Origin: an uncultured Alphaproteobacteria bacterium
GTDB taxonomy: Bacteria > Pseudomonadota > Alphaproteobacteria > Rs-D84
DNA: 64,000 nt
Assembly: GCA_944393245.1 (NCBI GenBank)
Contig: CALXZM010000001.1
Location: forward strand, 62,001 to 126,000
Reading direction: 5' to 3'
Shown here: positions 18,075 through 25,516 of the stretch, piece by piece
Numbering within the stretch: the stretch's first letter is position 1
Layout: each line of letters starts with the position of its first letter
Made by a program: the position numbers and the translations under genes
The notes under the pieces: generated by a model
The model's input: only the letters and a program-made list of their open reading frames with translations
Told to the model about the DNA's origin: nothing
Database searches by the model: none

Positions 18075-18088
18075 TTTTTATCCTTTTG

Positions 18089-20662
18089 TTATCCGAACAG
18101 ATTTAATTGAACCTTGCTTTGTTCCGGCTGGGATACACGTGACTTATCAGCCGATACCACATCGGGGGCCGTCTGTGCCGGTTTTTGTGACTGCTGTACG
18201 GTTGGTGTTGGCGCGTTATCACATGATACGGCAACGCCAGATTCCAAACCGGCCAAAACCTGTTCCGCACGCAATACCACAGATTCAGGCATGCCAGCCA
18301 TTTTTGCAACCTGAATCCCATATGAACGATTTGCAACCCCAGGAATTATCTTGTGCATAAATATTATTTCATTATTATGTTCACGCACATCAATCGTCAG
18401 GCACGATACATTTTGCAACTGGCCCGCGCAATCCCCAACCAATGCAGTCAATTCATGATAATGCGTCGCAAATAATGTGCGGGGCTGTAATTCATTTAAG
18501 TATTCCAATACAGCCTGGGCAATGGCCATCCCATCATATGTTGATGTGCCCCGCCCTATTTCATCAAATATTATAAAAGATTGACGGGTTGCACGACGCA
18601 GAATGTTGGCAGTTTCACTCATTTCCACCATGAATGTCGATTGCCCCGCCGCCAGATTATCAGATGCACCAACACGGCTGAATAATTGATCACAGATGCC
18701 AATTGTCGCATGTGTGGCCGGAACAAATGACCCCAAATGCGCCAAAACAACCAATAATGCATTTTGACGCAGATATGTGGATTTGCCCGCCATGTTGGGC
18801 CCCGTCAATAACGCAACTGACCGTGCATTTAAATTACAATCATTTTTTACAAAATTATCCCCGGCCCGCCGCAAAACAAAATCAATAACAGGATGACGTC
18901 CACCAACAATATCAAACGCAACATCATCAGTAATATTCGGACGAACCCATGAATAAGCATCTGCAACCGTGGCCAATGAATACCATACGTCTAATTCAGC
19001 CAATAATTCTGCAACCGACAACAAATCATCCGCAACCGCACGAATGTCATTAATTAATGCGGATATAATTTCATCCTCTATGGCCGCAGATTTTTCCGCC
19101 GCAGACCGTACATCGTTATCCAAATCAATCAAGCGCGTTGTCGTAAAACGCATGTTGCCGGCCATTGTCTGACGATGTATAAATCCAGATTCGGGGGCGG
19201 TCAATGCATCTGCACGGGCGGATGGAACCTCTATAAAATATCCTAAAATATTATTATATTTTATTTTCAGATTATGAATGCCCGTTGACGCGGCATATTC
19301 AGATTGCATGCCGGCAATCGTTTCCTTGGCCCCGTGGGCCAAACCACGCATATTATCCAACCCGGCATTAAAACCCGCCCTTATTACATTACCATCACGG
19401 AAAAATGTCGGTAATTCATCATTTAATGCAGAATTCAATTTTAACGCCAATTCATCATGCGTATTTATATTTGCAAAACGCGTGGCCAAATCACCGTCCA
19501 AACGCGCACCCAACATTTTAGCATTTGGCAATTCAATCATAAAATCTGTAATATGCCGCATGTCACGTGGCGTACCACGACCCGATAATAAACGCGATAA
19601 ACTGCGCCCCACATCCGGTACCGCAGACAACATCCCCGATACAGACGACATAATATCCGTATTCAGCATCAAATGCCCAATATGCGATTGCCGACGTCTG
19701 ATTTCATCCGCATCCGCAGATAATGTTCGCAAAAACGAACGTAATTTTCGCGCCCCGGCCGCCGTTTTCGTATTATCCAATACATCAACCAGGCATACAC
19801 CACCATCGTTTATTGGTGCATCAATTTCCAAACTTTTCCATGTTGCAGAATCTATTAATAATTGACGCCCAGATTTATATAAGTAAGGCGCACGGAACGT
19901 AATCGATGCACCACGTTGCGTATTAAATAAATACCCCGCCAATAGTTTTATGGCACTGTCATAATTAATCAATACTGAATCATTTGGTGCAACCGCACCA
20001 CCAAAAACACTGTCCACTATTTTGTCGATATCCGCACGATAATACAATTTTTCATACACCGGCGTGGTTTTAAATGTATCGCGCAGATGCATAACTGTAT
20101 CATTTTCAGCCAAATTTTCAGGATATATTATTTCCGCCGGATTTATACGCACCAAATCATCCAACACGTCCGCAGTACGCCCAACAAAAAATTCACCAGT
20201 TGAAATGTCACATCCCGCAATTTCAAAATCCCCACCGTCCGCCAACACAATCGCAATCAAAAAATTAGAATTTTTCGGTGTTAACAGATTTTCATCTGTC
20301 AATGTACCTGGGGTTAAAACACGAATTATTTTGCGTTCTATGAATTTATGGCCGCGTGCCTTGGCCTGGGCCGGGGTTTCCATTTGTTCCACCAACGCAA
20401 CGCGGTATCCAGCACGCACCAATCGCCCAAAATAATTATCCGCCGCATGCCACGGAATTCCACACATCGGTATGTTTTCACCATCACCATCAGTGCCACG
20501 TTGTGTCAACACCAACCCCAATGTCTTGCTGATGGTTTTGGCGTCGTCAAAAAATGCCTCGTAAAAATCGCCCAGACGAAACATCAGCAACGCATCAGGG
20601 TTTTCACCCTTTATATCAACGTATTGCTGCATAACCGGGGTTAATTTGCTTTTATCCGCCAC
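18089..20662 (-). CDS. mutS: DNA mismatch repair protein MutS
   Basis: MutS recognises mismatches and small loops and starts mismatch repair with MutL. The 857 residues have the N-terminal mismatch-binding domain with the Phe-x-Glu motif (GDFYEAF, ~32), connector, lever/clamp helices (~260-560), and the ATPase domain with Walker A GPNMAGKST (~610) and Walker B FIIFDEIGRGTSTYDG (~688). The C-terminal tail is low-complexity (PTPTVQQSQKPAQTAPD). The frame opens with GTG at 20662, ten bases after the xseB stop, with only a weak ribosome-binding site, suggesting coupling to xseB translation. Confidence 0.96.
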   Translation of the reverse strand: MADKSKLTPVMQQYVDIKGENPDALLMFRLGDFYEAFFDDAKTISKTLGLVLTQRGTDGDGENIPMCGIPWHAADNYFGRLVRAGYRVALVEQMETPAQAKARGHKFIERKIIRVLTPGTLTDENLLTPKNSNFLIAIVLADGGDFEIAGCDISTGEFFVGRTADVLDDLVRINPAEIIYPENLAENDTVMHLRDTFKTTPVYEKLYYRADIDKIVDSVFGGAVAPNDSVLINYDSAIKLLAGYLFNTQRGASITFRAPYLYKSGRQLLIDSATWKSLEIDAPINDGGVCLVDVLDNTKTAAGARKLRSFLRTLSADADEIRRRQSHIGHLMLNTDIMSSVSGMLSAVPDVGRSLSRLLSGRGTPRDMRHITDFMIELPNAKMLGARLDGDLATRFANINTHDELALKLNSALNDELPTFFRDGNVIRAGFNAGLDNMRGLAHGAKETIAGMQSEYAASTGIHNLKIKYNNILGYFIEVPSARADALTAPESGFIHRQTMAGNMRFTTTRLIDLDNDVRSAAEKSAAIEDEIISALINDIRAVADDLLSVAELLAELDVWYSLATVADAYSWVRPNITDDVAFDIVGGRHPVIDFVLRRAGDNFVKNDCNLNARSVALLTGPNMAGKSTYLRQNALLVVLAHLGSFVPATHATIGICDQLFSRVGASDNLAAGQSTFMVEMSETANILRRATRQSFIIFDEIGRGTSTYDGMAIAQAVLEYLNELQPRTLFATHYHELTALVGDCAGQLQNVSCLTIDVREHNNEIIFMHKIIPGVANRSYGIQVAKMAGMPESVVLRAEQVLAGLESGVAVSCDNAPTPTVQQSQKPAQTAPDVVSADKSRVSQPEQSKVQLNLFG

Positions 20663-20672
20663 GACGAATCCA

Positions 20673-20876
20673 TTATGCTTGCGCTGGGGTAACCTTTAAC
20701 GTTTCAATTTTTAATTCGGCTTCCTTTAACAACTGTTCACAATAAGCCTTTAATTTAATGCCCTGTTCGTACGCGGCAACAGAATCCGCCAACGGTAATT
20801 CGCCAGATTCCATTTTTTTCACCAATTCTGTCAGCTGTTTATATGCATCTTCAAAAGATAATTTTTTATCGTCCAT
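20673..20876 (-). CDS. xseB: Exodeoxyribonuclease VII small subunit
   Basis: XseB is the small partner of XseA in the single-strand-specific nuclease. The 67 residues, MDDKKLSFEDAYKQLTELVK..., show the family helical hairpin and the core LELVxxxExGxxxLxxSxxxYExG (here KKMESGELPLADSVAAYEQG). AGGAACAG lies upstream of the ATG at 20876; a longer in-frame reading to 20930 is not supported. The large subunit gene is not in the window. Confidence 0.92.
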   Translation of the reverse strand: MDDKKLSFEDAYKQLTELVKKMESGELPLADSVAAYEQGIKLKAYCEQLLKEAELKIETLKVTPAQA

Positions 20877-20961
20877 AATCTGTTCCTGTATTATACGGCC
20901 AACAATACAAAAATTATTCGCAAAACGCAAATAAAATTAGTTATTTTTACCCACATAAATT

Positions 20962-20988
20962 AAGCAAAAAACGCCCGATTGGGCGTTT
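20962..20988 (-). terminator. Intrinsic terminator after infC
   Basis: Stem AAACGCCC (20969-20976) with GGGCGTTT (20981-20988), loop of four, followed by T residues on the minus strand. It begins one base after the infC stop codon. Confidence 0.85.
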
Positions 20989-20989
20989 A

Positions 20990-21538
20990 TTATTTTGTCG
21001 GCGCAATTATTATTGATTTTGTACGTTCGTCTGGCTTTGATTTAGATTCCAATGTTCCACGATCGCCAACCAATTCCATTATGCGCGCAAATAATTCAGG
21101 CACCGCATCCTTGCCCCGTGCCAAAACCTTTTTAGAACCACGGGTCATGACGGCAATTTTAACCTTGTCCCCCTGGCCCAAGAATTCAAAAACCTTTTTC
21201 ATTTTTATGTTCAGGTCATTTTCTTCTATGAATGGTTTGACCCACACTTCTTTCATGCCAACGTTTTTTTGATTCTTGCGTGCTTCGGCTGCACGTTTTT
21301 TTTGTTCGTATTTGAATTTGCCATAATCAATTATCTTTACAACAGGCGTTGTGCCATTGGAACTGATTTCAACCAAATCCAACCCGGCATCTTCGGCCAT
21401 TTGTAACGCCTGGGGCGTCGGCATAACCCCCATATTTTGGCCGTTTTCATTTATTACCTGAACAGATTTTGCAAAAATCCGATTGTTTATGCGCGGGCCC
21501 GTATCCCGACGATTATCACGGTTAAATTGTGGTCTAAT
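20990..21538 (-). CDS. infC: Translation initiation factor IF-3 with an AUU start codon
   Basis: IF-3 checks start-codon pairing and keeps ribosomal subunits apart. The longest ATG reading begins only at MGVMPTPQAL, cutting off the conserved N-terminal domain. Reading upstream in frame restores it: ATT AGA CCA CAA TTT AAC ..., then RINNRIFAKSVQVINENGQ, the standard IF-3 beginning. AGGAG lies seven bases before this ATT (21536-21538). AUU initiation of infC is the known basis of IF-3 autoregulation in enterobacteria. This gives 182 residues, a normal length: linker ~75-90, C-terminal 30S-binding domain ~90-180. Confidence 0.95.
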   Translation of the reverse strand: MRPQFNRDNRRDTGPRINNRIFAKSVQVINENGQNMGVMPTPQALQMAEDAGLDLVEISSNGTTPVVKIIDYGKFKYEQKKRAAEARKNQKNVGMKEVWVKPFIEENDLNIKMKKVFEFLGQGDKVKIAVMTRGSKKVLARGKDAVPELFARIMELVGDRGTLESKSKPDERTKSIIIAPTK

Positions 21539-21575
21539 GGTAAACTCCTTTTAATTTGATTTATGAAATTATTAT

Positions 21576-22376
21576 CTATTTATCGGCTGTTTTCAACAAA
21601 TTTTGCAATAACTGTAACGCATTCCATGCATCACGCTTTGCCGCGGGCTTTAACATCAGATAATTTGGATGATATATCGGCATTACCGTTACGCCATTAT
21701 CCAATGCAACAGGCATCCCATGGGCACGTGGCAATTGTACGTTCGCCATTTCAGATGCGGCCAATGTTCCCAACGTTAACATATATCGCGGATTTAATAA
21801 ATCCAGTACCCGCGATACAAACGGGCGCGCTAAATCCAATTCAGGTTTTGTCGGTGTGCGGCCACCCGGTGTACGCCAAAATACCAACGGAACAATCGAT
21901 ACATTGTCGCGCGACATACCAATTGCCGTCAACATTTTATCCAATAATTCGCCCGCCGCCCCAGATAAAATACGCCCTGATTCATCATCGTCACCACTGG
22001 GGATATCCGTTATTATAACCAAACCATTTGCATCGGGCGCAATATGGGGCAAAACAACATTTGTTGCCCCGGCACGCAACGGATGATTAAATTCAGATAT
22101 CATTCGACATAACGCCCCCAAATCCGCAGGACGTGCAGCCATTGATTTTGCAGTATCAACCGATATTACCTGTTGCGGGGCAATTGGTGGGACAATGGAC
22201 GTCTGGGTTCGTCCAATATTCACGCCAGACGAACGCGTCGCCCCACAATTTCCCGCATCGTCCGATGCCGCAGATACAGTCGCAGCACGTGTCGCAGCCG
22301 ATAAAACCAACGGTGTATCGGCCAATTCCCACACAACCCCAGATAAAACCAAATCTTGTAATTCGTTATCGTTCAT
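21576..22376 (-). CDS. Uracil-DNA glycosylase superfamily protein with degenerate motifs
   Basis: The 266-residue product aligns by eye with family 4 uracil-DNA glycosylases: a Gly/Asp-rich motif followed by GAAGELLDKMLTAIGMSRDNV, FWRTPGGRTPT, LTLGTLAA, and the C-terminal YHPNYLMLKPAAKRDAW. However motif A is TDIPSG where GEAPG is expected, and none of the four Cys ligands of the family [4Fe-4S] cluster appears at its usual place (the KCRPP position reads FWRTP; the ExxxC position has no Cys). It may be a cluster-free or inactive member. It is divergent from pal and separated from infC by 37 bp. Confidence 0.8.
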   Translation of the reverse strand: MNDNELQDLVLSGVVWELADTPLVLSAATRAATVSAASDDAGNCGATRSSGVNIGRTQTSIVPPIAPQQVISVDTAKSMAARPADLGALCRMISEFNHPLRAGATNVVLPHIAPDANGLVIITDIPSGDDDESGRILSGAAGELLDKMLTAIGMSRDNVSIVPLVFWRTPGGRTPTKPELDLARPFVSRVLDLLNPRYMLTLGTLAASEMANVQLPRAHGMPVALDNGVTVMPIYHPNYLMLKPAAKRDAWNALQLLQNLLKTADK

Positions 22377-22389
22377 AAAGCCTTTTTCC

Positions 22390-22418
22390 TTGATTTTTCA
22401 AACCTTTTATTCTAAAAT
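22390..22418 (+). promoter_or_regulatory. Sigma-70-like promoter of pal
   Basis: TTGATT (22390-22395), 17-bp spacer, TAAAAT (22413-22418). The start site would be near 22425, leaving a 30-nt leader with AAGGGAG before the ATG. Confidence 0.65.
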
Positions 22419-22454
22419 AGAACACGAGTAACAGAAACTCAAGGGAGTATTTTC

Positions 22455-22871
22455 ATGAAAATAAAAAACTTTGCTATGTTGGCTGGGGTTGCTGGCTTGT
22501 TGGCCGCCTGTGGTGGTTCAACAATCGTGGAACCGGCCGATTTGAACGATCAACGTGTATTCTTTGCATTTGATTCATCTGAAATTTCTGATGAAGCACG
22601 TGACAACCTGTTGGGTCAGGCACTGTATATGAAGAATCACGAAGATGTAAAAATCCAGATTGCTGGTAACTGCGACGAACGTGGTTCCACAGAATACAAC
22701 CTGGCATTGGGTGCACGTCGCGCCAACGCTGCCAAGGAAGTATTGGTTAACGACGGTATTGATTCCGCACGTATTTCCACAATTTCATATGGTAAAGAAC
22801 GCCCATTGGTTCAGGGCACAGGCGAAGAAGTTTGGAAATGGAATCGTAATGCCACAACAACAGTTAAATAA
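22455..22871 (+). CDS. pal: Peptidoglycan-associated lipoprotein Pal
   Basis: Pal links the outer membrane to peptidoglycan and to the Tol system during constriction. The 138 residues start with a lipoprotein signal (lipobox LAAC at 16-19), then a short linker and the OmpA-like domain with FFAFDSSEIS, GNCDERGSTEYNLALGARRANA (the Pal signature) and SYGKERP. The end (KWNRNATTTVK) differs from the usual NRR-type ending but keeps an Asn-Arg. AAGGGAG gives a strong ribosome-binding site. No tolQRAB or cpoB genes are adjacent, so pal is monocistronic with its own promoter and terminator. Confidence 0.95.
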   Translation: MKIKNFAMLAGVAGLLAACGGSTIVEPADLNDQRVFFAFDSSEISDEARDNLLGQALYMKNHEDVKIQIAGNCDERGSTEYNLALGARRANAAKEVLVNDGIDSARISTISYGKERPLVQGTGEEVWKWNRNATTTVK

Positions 22872-22893
22872 TATCTGTTGATACAAACATAAA

Positions 22894-22921
22894 AAAACAC
22901 CGGTAATTGCCGGTGTTTTTT
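22894..22921 (+). terminator. Pal terminator, CCGG-type
   Basis: Stem ACACCGG...CCGGTGT with A-run before and T-run after. One of a set of similar terminators in this window built on CCGG arms with a short A/T loop. Confidence 0.85.
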
Positions 22922-22968
22922 TATTATTTGTCATAATACATTATTAACATATTATAAAAATATTATTT

Positions 22969-23058
22969 CCCGGCATTTACCGGCTTTTTTGAATATTTTT
23001 ATTTTTGTATACATATATAATACAAACATCATATGCACAGGCCGGCAAATACCGGCCA
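22969..23058. repeat. Two further CCGG palindromes between pal and parB
   Basis: Hairpin CCGG-CATTTA-CCGG (22970-22983) followed by T6 on the plus strand, and GGCCGG-CAAATA-CCGGCC (about 23040-23057) with no T-run. With the pal terminator this makes three related hairpins in 170 bp. The stretch otherwise holds no gene. The second lies 13 bp after the parB stop and may act as a weak terminator or 3' stabiliser. Confidence 0.6.
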
Positions 23059-23070
23059 ATATGAATATTT

Positions 23071-23946
23071 TTATTTGGTTAATTTATCCACCAATTCATT
23101 CAACTGTGTACGGGTGGAAAAAGACAAAACAATTTGACCAGAACCACCGCGTTTTTCCTGTAACTTGGCGGCCACCCCCAGTGCATTTGATATTTTGCTT
23201 TCAATTTCACGCACACTATCGGCATCTATGGTTTTTGAAACATATGCGCGACTGGTCTTTTTACGTGTGACGTTTCGTACAATTTTTTCTGTTTCAGCAA
23301 CAGATAAATTATTATCTATGATTTGATGCGCCAATTCAGTCGGATTTTCAGCAACCGCAATTGTGCGCGCGTGTGATGCAGATATACTGCCCTGCTCTAC
23401 CATTTGTTTTACATCTGTTGGCAATGTATCCAATCGCATAATATTACGAATATAACTTTCTGATTTTCCAATTAATCGTGCAACATCCGCCAATTCATAC
23501 CCGCATTTTTCCATTATGTTTTTATACGCATTGGATTCTTCTATGGGATTCAGATTTTCGCGCTGTACATTTTCAATCAGTGCTATTTCCATCGCGTTTT
23601 CAGGGGTAATTTTCTTTATCAATGCTGGAATTTCGGTCAAGCCCGCTAATTTACTGGCACGATAACGACGTTCACCTGCAACAATTTCATACATATATGG
23701 ACGTCCTGTTACCGCACGTAACAAAATCGGTTGTAAAACACCCTTTTCCCGAATTGATGCGGCCAAATCAGATAATTCTGATTCGGTAAATGTTTTTCGT
23801 GGCTGGTCTGGATTTGCACCAATTTGCGCCAACGGAATTTGCTTTACAACAACGCGTTCCGCCCCAGTTAAAATTGATATATCGGGTATATTACCCATTT
23901 CCTGTTGTAAATCCGCCAATCCGCGACCCAATCCAAATTTAGACAT
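23071..23946 (-). CDS. parB: Chromosome partitioning protein ParB
   Basis: ParB is the CTP-dependent clamp that loads at parS and spreads to organise the origin region. The 291 residues begin KFGLGRGLADLQQ, the usual N-terminal ParA-interaction motif, then the CTP-binding ParB/Srx domain (~45-130, with GERRYRASKLAG and ENVQREN), the helix-turn-helix (~150-190, LIGKSESYIRNIMRL) and the C-terminal dimerisation domain. It starts three bases after the parA stop. Two parS-like sites lie upstream of parA. Confidence 0.96.
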   Translation of the reverse strand: MSKFGLGRGLADLQQEMGNIPDISILTGAERVVVKQIPLAQIGANPDQPRKTFTESELSDLAASIREKGVLQPILLRAVTGRPYMYEIVAGERRYRASKLAGLTEIPALIKKITPENAMEIALIENVQRENLNPIEESNAYKNIMEKCGYELADVARLIGKSESYIRNIMRLDTLPTDVKQMVEQGSISASHARTIAVAENPTELAHQIIDNNLSVAETEKIVRNVTRKKTSRAYVSKTIDADSVREIESKISNALGVAAKLQEKRGGSGQIVLSFSTRTQLNELVDKLTK

Positions 23947-23949
23947 ATT

Positions 23950-24720
23950 TTATTCCCCCTGTAATTTTTGAACAACTTCGGTTGCGACACGCAAATACGC
24001 CTGGGCACCGACAGAATTAAAATCATAAAACAATGCCGGTTTGCCATGACTGGGTGCCTCGGACACACGAACATTGCGCGGTATAACAGTTTTAAACACC
24101 GCATCACCAAATGTATTACGAACATCGTTTTCAACATCGCGCGTTTGACCATAACGCTTGTCATACATTGTTAACAATACACCCAAAATTTCCAATTCCG
24201 GATTCCATTTGTTTTTTATTTCGCGTATCGAATTAACCAGGTGACTGACGCCTTCTAGGGCATAAAATTCACACTGTAACGGAATTATCACATTATTTGC
24301 CGTTGTCAATGCATTCAATGTTAAAAACCCCAGGGCCGGCGGACAATCCAACAAAATATAATCATAATAATCATACAATGGTGCCAACGCATCACGCAAA
24401 CGATATTCACGATTTTCAATATCCAACAAATCAACTTCGGCCCCAGCCAACGCCATTGATGACGGCATTAAATGCAATTCAGGCACCGCGGTTGTCAAAA
24501 TATTATCTGTGGCATTTGCCGTTCCCATTATAACACCATAAACACTTTGCGGATGTGCCGCACGAACAAACCCCAATCCCGTACTGGCATTACCCTGGGA
24601 ATCCAAATCCACCAACAAAACACGTTTTTTTATCGCCGCCAATGACGCACCAAGATTAATTGCGGTCGTCGTTTTACCAACCCCGCCCTTTTGATTTGCA
24701 AATGCAATTATTTGTGCCAT
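23950..24720 (-). CDS. parA: Chromosome partitioning ATPase ParA
   Basis: ParA is the Walker-type ATPase that moves ParB-parS complexes. The 256 residues open MAQIIAFANQKGGVGKTTTA, the deviant Walker A motif, and carry VDLDSQGNAS and the Walker B-like YILLDCPPALGFLT (~118-131). GGATGGAA precedes the ATG at 24720; the in-frame reading to 24780 adds 20 residues unlike the family. parA-parB with nearby rsmG is a typical origin-proximal cluster, although mnmG lies elsewhere here. Confidence 0.96.
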   Translation of the reverse strand: MAQIIAFANQKGGVGKTTTAINLGASLAAIKKRVLLVDLDSQGNASTGLGFVRAAHPQSVYGVIMGTANATDNILTTAVPELHLMPSSMALAGAEVDLLDIENREYRLRDALAPLYDYYDYILLDCPPALGFLTLNALTTANNVIIPLQCEFYALEGVSHLVNSIREIKNKWNPELEILGVLLTMYDKRYGQTRDVENDVRNTFGDAVFKTVIPRNVRVSEAPSHGKPALFYDFNSVGAQAYLRVATEVVQKLQGE

Positions 24721-24834
24721 TTTCCATCCATTAATATTATTAACAATACAAAGATAAAATAAACACACCGATTCGGTCAAGATATTTATATTTTAAAACA
24801 GAAAAATACACTACAAACAATAAATTATACTTTA

Positions 24835-24846
24835 TTTCACATGAAA
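24835..24846. promoter_or_regulatory. parS-like palindrome 1
   Basis: TTTCACATGAAA, one base from the consensus parS core TTTCACGTGAAA, with symmetric flanks (TTA/TAA). It lies 115 bp upstream of parA in the intergenic region shared with rsmG. Confidence 0.7.
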
Positions 24847-24861
24847 TAAAACATCAACAAT

Positions 24862-24870
24862 TTATACACA
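24862..24870 (+). promoter_or_regulatory. Single DnaA-box-like site
   Basis: TTATACACA fits the TTWTNCACA DnaA-box consensus. Only one such site is seen in this AT-rich gap (24721-24931), so it is not evidence of an origin by itself. Confidence 0.35.
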
Positions 24871-24919
24871 ACACCGGCCAAAATTGCAAAATATAGTATT
24901 TTCAACAAATTAAGCGTTA

Positions 24920-24931
24920 TTTCATGTGAAA
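24920..24931. promoter_or_regulatory. parS-like palindrome 2
   Basis: TTTCATGTGAAA is the exact reverse complement of site 1 and abuts the rsmG stop codon (24932-24934). Two sites in inverted orientation 85 bp apart beside parA make ParB binding likely. Confidence 0.7.
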
Positions 24932-25489
24932 TTACCGGCCTTTTTGTATAATTATTATAAATCCATCGCCGGTTTTTGATGGTATTAATTTGTAATCGAA
25001 TTTATATTTGCGATGGGCCACGTCTATTTCAGCCGGTATTTCCCGGCCTTTTAGTAAATAAAGTGGATATGGTGTTTTCGCAACATAATCCAAAATTTTT
25101 ATCAGTGGTGCAAATGCACGTGCGGTAAAAACCGTTTTGTTATCATGGGGCAGGGCGGAAATATAATTTTCCACACGCCCATGATAAACAGTCAAATTAT
25201 CCAAATGCAATTCTTCACGTACGGCATTTAAAAACGCGGCCTTTTTACCAATTGATTCAATACAAACAACACGCCACCCCAATATAGCCAACACAATTCC
25301 CGGAAATCCAGCACCACTGCCCAAATCAATTACATGCGCATCAACGGGCAGTACATCGGCCAACTGGGCACTGTCTGCAAAATGACGTTGTTCAATGTCC
25401 CCCAGGGTACTGGGGGCAACCAAATTCATACGTGTGGACCAATCGCGCAACATTTCGGCATATCGGTCAAATTTTTCTTTATTATTCAT
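24932..25489 (-). CDS. rsmG: 16S rRNA (guanine-527-N7) methyltransferase RsmG
   Basis: RsmG (GidB) methylates G527 in the 530 loop of 16S rRNA. The 185 residues contain NLVAPSTLGDIEQRHFADS, the SAM-binding VIDLGSGAGFPGIVLAI (~70-86) and ESIGKKAAFLNAV, ending in a short beta-rich tail. The ATG at 25489 (MNNKEKFDRYAEML) is chosen over a longer reading to 25531. A -10-like TACAAT ends eight bases before this ATG, again suggesting a leaderless message. It is divergent from the TPR gene, with only 27 bp between the two start codons. Confidence 0.94.
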   Translation of the reverse strand: MNNKEKFDRYAEMLRDWSTRMNLVAPSTLGDIEQRHFADSAQLADVLPVDAHVIDLGSGAGFPGIVLAILGWRVVCIESIGKKAAFLNAVREELHLDNLTVYHGRVENYISALPHDNKTVFTARAFAPLIKILDYVAKTPYPLYLLKGREIPAEIDVAHRKYKFDYKLIPSKTGDGFIIIIQKGR

Positions 25490-25516
25490 AAAGATTATTG
25501 TAGCATTATTTTTAAT
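25490..25516. promoter_or_regulatory. Overlapping divergent promoters of rsmG and the TPR gene
   Basis: Only 27 bp separate the two start codons. The minus strand has TACAAT and the plus strand TAGCAT/CATTAT as -10 candidates in overlapping positions. Neither gene has room for a normal leader, so both messages may be leaderless and transcription mutually exclusive. Confidence 0.4.

Noticed and set aside
24721-24931. Chromosomal replication origin
   Set aside because: Only one DnaA-box-like site; AT-rich and parS-bearing, but insufficient for an oriC call.
25030-25050. CCGG palindrome in the rsmG coding region
   Set aside because: It encodes the LKGREIPAEI stretch at a position where RsmG normally has an LKGR motif, so codon content explains it.
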